A stretch of 64,000 bases of DNA from Streptomyces flaveolus. GTDB taxonomy: Bacteria; Actinomycetota; Actinomycetes; Streptomycetales; Streptomycetaceae. Where the stretch lies: contig NZ_JNWV01000028.1 of assembly GCF_000716535.1 (NCBI RefSeq), positions 1 through 64,000 of the forward strand, read 5' to 3'. The notes beneath the pieces were generated by a model. It was not told where the DNA came from and ran no database searches. It saw only the letters and a list, made by a program, of their open reading frames with translations. Below, piece after piece: positions 25,424 to 36,077 of the stretch. The translations under genes were made by a program, and so were the position numbers. The stretch's first letter is position 1. Each line of letters starts with the position of its first letter.

Positions 25424-26959
25424 ATGACGACGACATCCCGTACCGGCCCGGGCACCGGGCCCGTCCCGAACCCCGAGATCAGTGAACCATCCGCCACTGA
25501 CAGTGACGGCCCGACCGTCGGCCGGGCCGCCTCACCCCTCACGGACAGTGAAGCACCCGCCACCGACAACCGACCCCGGCTGCTGCTCGGCGTGCTGCTC
25601 ACCGCCCTGTTCATGGCGGCCCTCGACGTCTTCGTCGTGAACGTCGCGGCCCCCACGATCGGTTCCGAACTGCACGCCTCCGGCGCCGACCTGCAACTGG
25701 TCATCGCCGGCTACACCATCACCTACTCGGTGCTCCTGATCACCGGGGCCCGGCTCGGCGACCGGCTCGGCCACGGCCGGGTCCACTTCGCCGGACTGGC
25801 CCTGTTCACCGCGGCCTCGCTCGCCTGCGGACTGGCGCGGGGCTCGACCGAGCTGATCGTGTTCCGGCTCGTGCAGGGCGCGGGTTCCGCGCTGATGATC
25901 CCGCAGGTGCTCAGCCTCATCCAGCGCACCTTCACCGGGGAGGCCCGGGCGCGGGCGCTCGGCGCCTACTCGGCGGTCCTTGCCGTCGGCGCGGCGGCCG
26001 GACAGGTCGCCGGCGGACTGCTGGTCAGTGCCGACCTGTTCGGCACCGGCTGGCGGCCGGTTTTCCTGGTCAACGTGCCGGTGGGCGCCCTGCTGCTCAT
26101 GCTGGGCCGACGGGTCCTGCCGCTGGGCCCGGCGGCCGGGCCGGAGCGCTCCCGCGCGCTCGATCTGCCCGGTCTGGTGCTGCTGGGCGCCGCCGTATCG
26201 CTGCTGACGGTGCCGCTGGTGCTCGGGCAGGAGGAGGACTGGCCGCTGTGGTCCTGGCTGTCGCTGGCCTCCGCCGCGGTGCTGTTCGCCCTGTTCCGCG
26301 GCTACGAGTCCCGGCTCGCCCGGCGCGGCGGCGCCCCGCTCATCACACCCCGGGTGCTGCGGCATCCCGGCATCGGCCCGGCCGTCTTCCGGATCCTCGC
26401 CGTGATGTCGGTCAACGCCGGTTTCCTGTTCGCGCTGACCCTGCACGTCCAGGGCGGCCTCGGCCACAGCGCCCTGCGGGCCGGACTGGGTTTCGTGCCG
26501 ACCGCGGCCGTCTTCGGCGCCGTGAGCCTCACCTGGCGGAAGTGGCCGGCCGCCTGGCAGCGGGCCCTCGTGCCGACCGGGTTCGCGCTCACCGCGGTGT
26601 CCGTCGCCGTCGTCGGGCTCGCCTTCCACGGCGGCGGTGACGGGGGAGCGGCCCTGTACGCGGGGTACGCGGGCACGGGTGCCGGGCTGGCGCTCGCCTT
26701 CAGCCCGACGCTCACCGGGGCCCTGGCCACCGTGCGGCCCGAGGACGCGGCGGACGCCAGCGGCCTGCTGGCGACGGTCGCGCAACTCGGTCAGCTGATC
26801 GGCGTTGCGGCTTTCGGCACACTGTTCCTGAACCGGCTTGAGTCGTTCGGGGCGCTGCGCTCGTATCCCTCCGCGGAGGCGTTCTCGGTGTGCGCCTGGG
26901 CGCTGGCCGGAACGGCCGCGGCGGGAGCCGTGTCCGGACTGGTACTGAGGCGTCGCTGA
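25424..26959 (+). CDS. MFS multidrug-type exporter (DHA2 family)
   Basis: 511 residues with about 14 predicted spans, as in the DHA2 drug/proton antiporters. Motif A-like GARLGDRLGHGRV follows span 2, and the motif-C-like GAAAGQVAGGLLV follows. The hydrophilic first 50 residues (MTTTSRTGPGTGP...) are unusually long, so a later start near LLLGVLLTALFMAALD is possible, but ATG 25424 is the first start after the operator. Divergence from an MmyB-type regulator suggests an inducible efflux system; the substrate is unknown. Confidence 0.87.
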   Translation: MTTTSRTGPGTGPVPNPEISEPSATDSDGPTVGRAASPLTDSEAPATDNRPRLLLGVLLTALFMAALDVFVVNVAAPTIGSELHASGADLQLVIAGYTITYSVLLITGARLGDRLGHGRVHFAGLALFTAASLACGLARGSTELIVFRLVQGAGSALMIPQVLSLIQRTFTGEARARALGAYSAVLAVGAAAGQVAGGLLVSADLFGTGWRPVFLVNVPVGALLLMLGRRVLPLGPAAGPERSRALDLPGLVLLGAAVSLLTVPLVLGQEEDWPLWSWLSLASAAVLFALFRGYESRLARRGGAPLITPRVLRHPGIGPAVFRILAVMSVNAGFLFALTLHVQGGLGHSALRAGLGFVPTAAVFGAVSLTWRKWPAAWQRALVPTGFALTAVSVAVVGLAFHGGGDGGAALYAGYAGTGAGLALAFSPTLTGALATVRPEDAADASGLLATVAQLGQLIGVAAFGTLFLNRLESFGALRSYPSAEAFSVCAWALAGTAAAGAVSGLVLRRR

Positions 26960-26985
26960 CCGTATCGGTCCGGTCGTGGCAGAAT
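26956..26985 (+). promoter_or_regulatory. Putative promoter for the zinc-ribbon gene pair
   Basis: CTGACC (26956-26961), 18 bp, CAGAAT (26980-26985), 43 bp before the first ATG. It overlaps the MFS stop codon. Confidence 0.4.
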
Positions 26986-27028
26986 CAAACGGCCGGAAGG
27001 GGGCGCGTCCCGACGGGAGGGAGTAGCG

Positions 27029-27202
27029 ATGCCTGCGAGCATCCTTGAGGAGGTCGGCCACCTCCTCGGTGCGGCGTTGATACGGGACACCACCACCCGG
27101 CTGAGCTGCCCTTCCTGCGGTTCCGCGCATGTGGCGCAGGTCCTCGGCGACAACGGCGGAATCTCCTACGTGTGCACGGCCTGCGGCCACAGCTGGAGCT
27201 GA
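27029..27202 (+). CDS. Small zinc-ribbon protein (57 residues)
   Basis: A 57-residue frame starting MPASILEEVGHLLGAALIRD, with two paired cysteines, LSCPSCGS (near 26-32) and YVCTACGHSW (near 47-56), which should hold one zinc as a rubredoxin-type knuckle pair. A GGGAGGGAG ribosome site precedes ATG. It ends 3 bp before another small four-cysteine protein. The short helix before the ribbon could be a protein-contact surface. Role unknown, perhaps a transcription accessory factor. Confidence 0.75.
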   Translation: MPASILEEVGHLLGAALIRDTTTRLSCPSCGSAHVAQVLGDNGGISYVCTACGHSWS

Positions 27203-27205
27203 TCG

Positions 27206-27439
27206 ATGGGTGCACACAGGCGAAAGTGCGACTGGTGCGGGAGCGGTACCCCGATCGTCCGTGACATGGAGCCGATCAATCCCGATTACCAGTACTGGTG
27301 CGAGGAATGCGCGCGGGCGCTGATCATAAAAGGCGACCCGATCGAGACATACCGGGAACTGGAGGGCGAGCCGATCTACGGCCGCCTCCTGGAGGAGCAC
27401 TGCACGCTCAAGAGGTTCTACCAGTTCGTCACGGCTTGA
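27206..27439 (+). CDS. Small zinc-finger-like protein (77 residues)
   Basis: 77 residues with CDWCGSG near 8-14 and WCEECARAL near 31-39, two CxxC knuckles about 20 residues apart, then an acidic helical tail. The ATG is 3 bp after the stop of the preceding zinc-ribbon gene, so they are co-translated. Its last 11 bp overlap the end of the convergent GT87 gene. No family name comes to mind; the two adjacent small zinc proteins may act together. Confidence 0.7.
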   Translation: MGAHRRKCDWCGSGTPIVRDMEPINPDYQYWCEECARALIIKGDPIETYRELEGEPIYGRLLEEHCTLKRFYQFVTA

Positions 27440-28652
27440 CGCGGACCCCGCCCGGCCCGGCCTTCGGCAACGATGTCCGGGCCAGTGCGAGGAAGACGGC
27501 GCCGACGCCCCCGTAGACGGCCGACAGCGTCAACTCCGCGCCCGACTGGTGCAGTTCCGGCCGCCCGGTCCCGTGCGGCACCCACCAGGGGGCGTACGAG
27601 CAGAACGCCAGCAGGGTGCCCAGGGCCGCCGCCCGGTGCCCGCGTGTCCACAGCAGCAGCACCAGCGGCACGCACCACACCCAGTGGTGGGTCCAGGAGA
27701 CCGGGCTGACCAGCAGGGCGGTGACCGCGCAGACGCAGACCGCCCAGGCCCGCTGCCCCCGCAACTCCGCCCGGACGGCCACGGCGAGGCCCAGGACGGC
27801 CACCACGGCCACGCAGGCCATCCAGACGGCTCCCGGCTCGGGCGTGTGCAGAAGGCGGGCCAGGACGCCGCGCAGGGCTTGATTGGCGGTGTCCTCGGCA
27901 TGACCGACCCGGCTCGCGCGGAACAGCATCCCCGTCCAGAACCGCCAGGAGTCGTACGGCAGGACGGCCGCCGCCAGCAGGGTCGCCCCGGCGAACGCGA
28001 CGGCCGCCCCGCGTGCGTGCCGCAGCCACGGCTCCCCGTGACCGCCCCTCAGGCGGGCGACCAGGCCCGTGGCGAGCAGGAACACCGGGAACAGCGCGGG
28101 CGTCAGCTTGACCGCCGCGGCCAGCCCGAGGCCCACCCCCGTCCAGCGGTCGTACCCGCCGACGGGGCGGCGGGTCAGGTCCCACAGCACCAGGACGGCC
28201 AGCAACAGGTTGATCTGGCCGTAGCGCACGGTCGTCCACACCGGCTCGCACCACACAGCCGGGGCCGCCACCCACCAGGCGGTCTCCACGCGCGCGTGTC
28301 CGACGAGTTTCAGCGACAGCCGGACGAAGACCACCAGGAGCGCGAGGTTCCCGGCCGTCGCCAGCGTCCGCAGGAGCGCGGTGTCCAGCAGGGGCAGCGG
28401 CGTGAACAGCAGCGCCGCGAACGGCGGGTACGTCGTGGGCAGGTGCGCGGCCGTCGCGCGCAGCGCGTACAGGTCGCCGCCGGCGCGCACGGTGGCGCCC
28501 TCCGCGCGGTAGACCATCAGATCGATCATGGACACGTGCGCGGCTCGCTGGGCGGCCCAGAACACCGCGAAGGACACCAGGCACACGCCCAGTGCGACCG
28601 GGACCCTGCGGTGGGCTGAGGGCGACGCGATCACGGCCATGAAAACCGACAT
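27429..28652 (-). CDS. GT87 family polyprenol-phosphate-mannose-type glycosyltransferase
   Basis: 407 residues with roughly ten predicted membrane spans. The first outer loop contains DLMVYRAEGATVRAGGDLYA, where the aspartate is the GT87/GT-C catalytic-type residue, then PTTYPPFAALLF, typical of actinobacterial alpha-mannosyltransferases acting on lipid carriers. RYGQINLLLAVLVLW and SWTHHWVW are further family marks. It may glycosylate envelope lipoglycans. ATG 28652 is the longest start; ATG 28640 is an alternative, and both have -10-like boxes rather than ribosome sites. Confidence 0.82.
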   Translation of the reverse strand: MSVFMAVIASPSAHRRVPVALGVCLVSFAVFWAAQRAAHVSMIDLMVYRAEGATVRAGGDLYALRATAAHLPTTYPPFAALLFTPLPLLDTALLRTLATAGNLALLVVFVRLSLKLVGHARVETAWWVAAPAVWCEPVWTTVRYGQINLLLAVLVLWDLTRRPVGGYDRWTGVGLGLAAAVKLTPALFPVFLLATGLVARLRGGHGEPWLRHARGAAVAFAGATLLAAAVLPYDSWRFWTGMLFRASRVGHAEDTANQALRGVLARLLHTPEPGAVWMACVAVVAVLGLAVAVRAELRGQRAWAVCVCAVTALLVSPVSWTHHWVWCVPLVLLLWTRGHRAAALGTLLAFCSYAPWWVPHGTGRPELHQSGAELTLSAVYGGVGAVFLALARTSLPKAGPGGVRVKP

Positions 28653-28686
28653 TAGCGGGCGTATCGGTGCGAGGCCGAAACCGATT

Positions 28687-28714
28687 TTGTGCTGCGCTCT
28701 CCGCCCTGTAATGT
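28687..28714 (+). promoter_or_regulatory. Promoter of the second tRNA-Ala gene
   Basis: TTGTGC (28687-28692), 16 bp, TAATGT (28709-28714), about 42 bp before the tRNA. Confidence 0.6.
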
Positions 28715-28755
28715 TTACGTCGTCGCCGGGGGAACCGGGCGGAACAACAGAACAA

Positions 28756-28828
28756 GGGGCTATAGCTCAGTTGGTAGAGCGCCTGCATGGCATGCAGGAG
28801 GTCAGGAGTTCAATTCTCCTTAGCTCCA
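28756..28828 (+). tRNA. tRNA-Ala (GGC anticodon), copy 2
   Basis: All 73 nt are identical to the copy at 24250-24322, in the same orientation. The flanks differ immediately upstream and from the second base downstream, so only the tRNA (plus one C) is duplicated. A 15-bp hairpin follows as terminator. Confidence 0.97.
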
Positions 28829-28836
28829 CAGAAATA

Positions 28837-28870
28837 GAAGGCGGACCATCCCGGCGGATGGTCCGCCTTC
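28837..28870 (+). terminator. Terminator hairpin after tRNA-Ala copy 2
   Basis: A perfect 15-bp stem (28837-28851 with 28856-28870) and a CGGC loop, 8 nt after the tRNA. No T tract. Confidence 0.75.
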
Positions 28871-28948
28871 GTCGTGTTGCGCCACGGCGCGGTCGGACGA
28901 GGGGGGGCGGGCCACCCCCGTACGGGTGACCCGCCCCCTCGCGTGTGC

Positions 28949-30559
28949 TCAGCGGCCGAGCGCGCGCCGGCCGCGGCCCTGGGAGAGGACCGGCAGGTTG
29001 CGCGACGGCGCCTGCCCGCGCGTGTCCTCCTCGATGCGCAGGGCCAGCGCCGGGCAGCGGCGCACCGCGCGCAGCGCCTTGGCCTCCGCGTAGCGCGGCA
29101 CCTGCGCCTGGGCCACCGTCGGGAAGCCGTCGGCACCGAGCTCGAACACCTCCGGGAGGATGTCCGCGCACAGCCCGTGGCCCCGGCAGAGCGTCCAGTC
29201 GACGTAGATCTTCTGGCGGCTGGCGCCGGTCTCCGCGGGCTCTCCGCCGCCCGGCACCCCGGTAGGGGCCCTGCCCCCCTCGAAGAGCGGCAGGACGCCC
29301 TCCACGGGCCGTCCGCAGCCGTTCCCGAGGACGTGCGCGGCCAGGTCGTCGGTGAACGCCTTGATGGTCGACTCCAGGAACATCGCCGAGCCGTCCGGGT
29401 GCGAACACGCCCCGCGCCGCTTCACGTTCTTCGCGACCTGCTTCAGCGCCTCCAGGGCGGCCGGTCCGCCGCCGTTCAGGATGTCCTCCATCCCGCGCGC
29501 GGCGGCGGGCAGCCCCAGGTAGCAGGGCCCGCACTGGCCGGCGCTCTCCTCGGCCAGCCACTGCGCGACCCGCAGCGACTCGCCGAGCGGGCAGGTGTCC
29601 TGGCCGATCGGCAGGATCGCGCCCGCGCCCAGCGAACCGCCCACCGCGTCCAGCGAGTTGCGCGAGACGATCGCCTCGTTGACGGTCGCCGCGTCGATCC
29701 ACTTGCCGTGGTAGCCGCCGGTCAGCACGCCCTGCGGCACCGGCGGGGCGCCGGCCAGCTGCAGCACGTAGCGCAGCGGCACGCCCGTGGGGACCTCGAT
29801 CACCATCGGGCGGGCGACCGCGCCGGACACCGTGAGCATGACCGTGCCCGGTTCGTCGTACAGACCGGTGTTGCCGTAGCGCTCCGGGCCGATGCGGGCG
29901 GCGATGGCGAGCTGCGCGAACGTCTCCGCGTTCGACAGCAGCGTGGGCGCTCCGCCGACGCCGCTCTTGGAGGCGCTGATCTTGCGGCCGGGCGGCACTG
30001 CCGGGCCGCCGTCGATGGAGCGGATCAGGGAGGCGGCGGCGCCGGTGACCATGCGCACCGGATTGCGCTGCACCCACGCGCGCAGCGCCGATCTACGGCT
30101 GTTGCTCAGCCCGCGTTCGGCGAGCGCGGCCTCCATGGAGCGCTGCGTGGACTCCCGGGTGACGCCGATGACGAGCGTGCGTGCGCCGAGCGCCTCGGCG
30201 CACAGCAGCGCGCCGTCGAGGATGAGGTGCGGGGCACGGTTGATCAGCACCGTGTCCTTGCGGCAGGCCGGTTCGTCCTCGCTGCCGTTGACCACGACGA
30301 CCGGCCGCACCCCGCGCTTGATCGCCGACTCGGCGACCGAGCGCAGCTTCTTGTGGAAGGGGAAGCCGGCGCCGCCGCGGCCCCTGAGGTTGATGCGTTC
30401 GGCGAGCTGGGCGAGCTGTTCGCCGCCCAGCGGATCGAGCGGCCCGTGCACCTTCAGGTGCATGGGCAGGTCGAGTCGCTCCACAAGGTCGAAGCCCGAC
30501 GTGAGCTGGGGAAGCCCGACCACGCGGACTTCGGGGACGTCGGGCAGGGCCTCGTTCAC
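28949..30559 (-). CDS. NuoF-like flavoprotein with SLBB, iron-sulfur region and C-terminal ferredoxin
   Basis: 536 residues. The FMN/NAD fold has GRGGAGFPFHKKL (near 59) and VVVNGSEDEPACRKD (near 87). An SLBB segment follows (about 245-300), then the iron-sulfur region ESAGQCGPCYLG near 345 and RGACSHPDG. A fused ferredoxin of the three-cysteine actinobacterial type ends the protein (LCRGHGLCADILPEVFE, AVRRCPALAL). Compared with complex I NuoF, the first cysteine of ESCGxCxPC is alanine. Its ATG overlaps the stop of the ferric-reductase-like gene by 4 bp, so the two form one electron-transfer unit, probably NAD(P)H to membrane heme. Confidence 0.85.
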   Translation of the reverse strand: MNEALPDVPEVRVVGLPQLTSGFDLVERLDLPMHLKVHGPLDPLGGEQLAQLAERINLRGRGGAGFPFHKKLRSVAESAIKRGVRPVVVVNGSEDEPACRKDTVLINRAPHLILDGALLCAEALGARTLVIGVTRESTQRSMEAALAERGLSNSRRSALRAWVQRNPVRMVTGAAASLIRSIDGGPAVPPGRKISASKSGVGGAPTLLSNAETFAQLAIAARIGPERYGNTGLYDEPGTVMLTVSGAVARPMVIEVPTGVPLRYVLQLAGAPPVPQGVLTGGYHGKWIDAATVNEAIVSRNSLDAVGGSLGAGAILPIGQDTCPLGESLRVAQWLAEESAGQCGPCYLGLPAAARGMEDILNGGGPAALEALKQVAKNVKRRGACSHPDGSAMFLESTIKAFTDDLAAHVLGNGCGRPVEGVLPLFEGGRAPTGVPGGGEPAETGASRQKIYVDWTLCRGHGLCADILPEVFELGADGFPTVAQAQVPRYAEAKALRAVRRCPALALRIEEDTRGQAPSRNLPVLSQGRGRRALGR

Positions 30560-31833
30560 TTAAAGCCTCCGGAAGGCGTGTTCCAAGGTTCGCCCGAACC
30601 CGGTGTCTCGTAGGACGAGCCGGGCAGCGTTTCGGTGGCGGGACCGCTGTTGAACGTGTCACCCGGGTTGTACGTGCCGTAGAGGCCGTTTGTCTCACCG
30701 GTGTCGTACACGTCACTTCCGCCGTATCCCGGCGTGCCCGGATTGTCGTAGACCGGGATGGTGTATCCGGTGTCCTGGAGCGGGTCGTACGCGGACGGCG
30801 GGGCCTCGCCGACCGGCGGCGGGGACGGGATCGGCCAGCTTCCCGAGGTGCTGGAGAGGCCGTCCACGCGCGGGACGGCCTCCGTGGGCCGCAGATCCAT
30901 CGGCACGTCCATGCGGGCGGTCTGGTCGGCGAAGGGCTGCTGGGGGCGGCCCGGCGTGGAGACCGCGCGGTAGGCCGCCGCGAAGCCGGTGGGGTCGGCG
31001 GCGGGGGCGGCCGGGGTCTGGTACAGCGGGGACGCCGCCGTGTCGGCGGACGCCATGCGCGGCTCGCGCCGGCTCTCGAAGCCGGGCAGCGCCGACTCCG
31101 CCACCCGCGAGCGGCTCGCGTCCAGCTCGTCGAGCCCGGGCCGCTCCGAGCTGCCGAACAGGGCCACCAGCTGGTCGGCGACCTTGCGCTTGACCGGGCG
31201 CGGCGCGGCGCGCAGCGCGAGGGCGCCCATCACGCCGAGCAGGGACAGGCTGTAGAGGATCACGAAGACCGGCTTGGCCGAGCGACCCGCGTAGAGGCCG
31301 TGGATCAGCGCCGCGCACCAGGCCGGGTAGGCCAGCATGTGCATGGCCCGCCAGCGGGCGGCGACCGGGGCCGGGGTGGCGAAATTGCTGCGCAGGGCGC
31401 CGGTGATGCCCACGAAGATCATCAGCAGGCCCGCGAGCGAGCCCAGTCCGATCAGGCCGGCGATTCCGGTGACGCCGAGCGAGAACGGAATGATCGCGGC
31501 GATCAGCTTCGTGTGGCCGAGCGCGATCTTCGTGGTGATGTGCAGCAACAGGAACGCGATCGAGGCGACCGCGGTCGTCCGGTGCACCGCCTGTCCGATG
31601 ATCCGCTGCCGTGTGTTGAGGAAGATCCTGTCCTGGGCGAACAGGCCCCAGATCACCGAGCAGCTCAGCGAGACGAGGGACAGCACGCCCGCGCCGAAGT
31701 TCAGGAACTCGCGGAACTGGCTGCCTCCGACCAGCACGATCACGGGTATGAGCAGCAGGACGACAGCGGACGCCACCCCATAGGCCGAGCGGCCCGGTTT
31801 GGGGAGCGAGCTGGTACTACGACGAGGGTTCAT
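30556..31833 (-). CDS. Ferric-reductase-like transmembrane cytochrome b protein
   Basis: 425 residues. The first 215 hold six or so spans with paired histidines suited to bind heme: QAVHRTTAVASIAFLLLHIT (two His on one helix) and MHMLAYPAWCAALIHGLY (two on another). The last 200 residues are a disordered, Pro/Ser/Gly/Tyr-rich cytoplasmic tail (YDNPGTPGYGG, YETPGSGEPW) which may dock the flavoprotein. It overlaps the downstream NuoF-like gene at ATGA. Likely function: transmembrane electron transfer, donor NAD(P)H, outer acceptor unknown. Confidence 0.82.
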   Translation of the reverse strand: MNPRRSTSSLPKPGRSAYGVASAVVLLLIPVIVLVGGSQFREFLNFGAGVLSLVSLSCSVIWGLFAQDRIFLNTRQRIIGQAVHRTTAVASIAFLLLHITTKIALGHTKLIAAIIPFSLGVTGIAGLIGLGSLAGLLMIFVGITGALRSNFATPAPVAARWRAMHMLAYPAWCAALIHGLYAGRSAKPVFVILYSLSLLGVMGALALRAAPRPVKRKVADQLVALFGSSERPGLDELDASRSRVAESALPGFESRREPRMASADTAASPLYQTPAAPAADPTGFAAAYRAVSTPGRPQQPFADQTARMDVPMDLRPTEAVPRVDGLSSTSGSWPIPSPPPVGEAPPSAYDPLQDTGYTIPVYDNPGTPGYGGSDVYDTGETNGLYGTYNPGDTFNSGPATETLPGSSYETPGSGEPWNTPSGGFK

Positions 31834-32072
31834 GGGGGCAACTCCGAGCAGTTTCGGGAAAGCGGTCCCGCTGCCGCACTCTAAGTGGCGCCATACCGAT
31901 CAGTACGGGGTTTGAGTTATTGCGTTGTTATCAACGGACCATGCGACTGGGAGAGGTGTCCCTTAGGGGACGTTACGCGAAGTAATCATTGACCTTCGTT
32001 CAGTTCCGGTGGGCTTCGTGACATGTCCACCAGGGATACGGAAGCGCCTCGCGGCTTGCTCAAGGGCTGCGG
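31834..32072. other. Divergent intergenic region upstream of the leuS leader
   Basis: About 240 bp before the leader promoter, relatively AT-rich (for example GTTATTGCGTTGTTATCAA near 31915-31935). It must hold the minus-strand promoter of the ferric-reductase operon, but I could not fix a single box pair. No gene is seen. Confidence 0.35.
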
Positions 32073-32078
32073 TACCCT
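32073..32078 (+). promoter_or_regulatory. -10 box of the leuS leader transcript
   Basis: TACCCT at 32073-32078, 6 bp before the leader-peptide ATG, so the transcript should begin at or beside that ATG. The -35 region is poor. Confidence 0.5.
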
Positions 32079-32084
32079 AACGCC

Positions 32085-32123
32085 ATGCGTGCCGTACGCC
32101 TTCTGCTTAGCGGGCCGCGCTGA
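32085..32123 (+). CDS. Leucine leader peptide of the leuS attenuator
   Basis: A 12-codon frame, [12 protein letters not shown], with three consecutive leucine codons (CTT CTG CTT at 32100-32108) and a TGA at 32121-32123. Its placement directly after a -10 box, and ahead of a hairpin with T6, is the classic layout of an amino-acid attenuator. A stalled ribosome at the leucine codons would change RNA folding and allow leuS transcription. Confidence 0.75.
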   Translation: MRAVRLLLSGPR

Positions 32124-32170
32124 TCAGTACCGACCCCGGTCCACCCGTGAGGTCGGCATCGGCGCGGCGT

Positions 32171-32194
32171 CCCCTCCTGTGCGAGGGGTTTTTT
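32171..32194 (+). terminator. Attenuator terminator in the leuS leader
   Basis: CCCCTC (32171-32176), loop CTGTGC, GAGGGG (32183-32188), then six T. It lies between the leader peptide and leuS. An upstream stem GCCGCGC (32114-32120)/GCGCGGC (32162-32168), enclosing CCGACC/GGTCGG, can form when the ribosome has not covered the peptide end. Confidence 0.8.
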
Positions 32195-32250
32195 CGTTTC
32201 TTTGGATGTCACAGCCGCAGGCAGAGACGATCGATGGAGCTTTGAGGATC

Positions 32251-35130
<2,880 letters not shown>

Positions 35131-35168
35131 CAACCGGAGGCTTTTCACCGGCTCGGGGTAGTCCCCTA

Positions 35169-35209
35169 CGGGCAGGTTCGGGGTTCTTCCGGAACTCCGG
35201 GCCTGCCCG
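35169..35209 (+). terminator. Terminator after leuS
   Basis: CGGGCAGG (35169-35176) pairs with CCTGCCCG (35202-35209), with inner pairs GTTC/GAAC. It lies 38 bp after the leuS stop. Confidence 0.7.
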
Positions 35210-35267
35210 CTGCGTTTACCGTGGAGAGCAAGCGGCTTGTGCCGTACCGGTTCGGAGGAGGAGCGTC

Positions 35268-36005
35268 ATGGAAGTCGTGTTGACCGTGTTCGCCCTGCTC
35301 TTCCTGCTGTTCGTCGCCCTGGGCGCGTACGCCACGGTCAAGGCGGTCGGCGCCGCGAAGCGCGGTGTGGACCGGACCATCGCGCAGGCCCGCCGCACGG
35401 TCGAGGACCACACCCTGCGCGCCAAGTCCTTCGCCCAGATCGGACCGGCCGGCGAGATCGCCCAGCTACGGCTCGCGCTGCGCACCTCCATGCGCGCCAC
35501 ACAGGACGCGCTGCACGCGGGCGTGGCCGAGGACGAGTCCCTGAAGGAGTCCCTCGGCCTCTTCGAACGGCTCAACGCGCACGGACACGAGCTGGACGCC
35601 GACCTCAAGCGCCTGGAGTCCGAGCCCGACCGGGCCACGCTCACCGCGCGCCTGCCCGAACTGCGCAGCCGCACCGAGCGGATCACCAAGTCCGCGGACT
35701 CCCTGCGCTGGGCCGTCCGCGACCGCGCCCACCGCTTCGCCGGGGACGATCTGGGCACCCTCAGCGCGCAGATCGACATCGAAGCGGACGCCCTGCGCCA
35801 CTGGACGCGCACCGAGCCCGGCCAGGCGCCCCCGCCGTGGCCCGGCGCGCCCGCCCCGGCCGAGGGCCGGGCCACGGAACAGACCTGGCCCAAGGCGCCC
35901 GGGGCCCCCGCCGCCGAGGAGCCCGCTCCCGAGGCGATCGCCCCGCCGTCATGGCGCCCCACCACACCGTGGCAGAAGAAGCGCCGCCCCGAGAGCACCA
36001 CATGA
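35268..36005 (+). CDS. Membrane-anchored coiled-coil protein of unknown function
   Basis: 245 residues. An N-terminal span (VVLTVFALLFLLFVALGAYATV) is followed by a long helical region (about 25-175) with heptad-like spacing (RLALRTSMRATQDALH, LFERLNAHGHELDADLKRLE). A disordered Pro/Ala tail ends TTPWQKKRRPESTT. Nothing enzymatic is seen. A GGAGGAGG ribosome site supports the ATG. It lies between leuS and degV, as I recall it does in other Streptomyces. The topology suggests a scaffold or tether on the cytoplasmic side. Confidence 0.75.
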   Translation: MEVVLTVFALLFLLFVALGAYATVKAVGAAKRGVDRTIAQARRTVEDHTLRAKSFAQIGPAGEIAQLRLALRTSMRATQDALHAGVAEDESLKESLGLFERLNAHGHELDADLKRLESEPDRATLTARLPELRSRTERITKSADSLRWAVRDRAHRFAGDDLGTLSAQIDIEADALRHWTRTEPGQAPPPWPGAPAPAEGRATEQTWPKAPGAPAAEEPAPEAIAPPSWRPTTPWQKKRRPESTT

Positions 36006-36077
36006 GCGAGCCGCACCCGGGCCGCGGGACAGGGGCCGGGCTGCCGAGTGAGCACTACGCCAGGTAACCTCCAGCTC

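Noticed and set aside
24250..28828. An integrated mobile element between the two tRNA-Ala genes
   Set aside because: No integrase, excisionase or transposase, and the direct repeat is just the full tRNA. I keep only the weaker observation that the block may be accessory.
32079..32250. T-box riboswitch upstream of leuS
   Set aside because: I looked for the T-box bulge (UGGNACC-like) and a specifier stem and found neither; the leader peptide with a Leu codon run fits attenuation better.
32023..32250. An extended leuS N-terminus starting at ATG 32023
   Set aside because: The in-frame extension runs through the attenuator terminator and has no synthetase similarity; homology begins after 32251.
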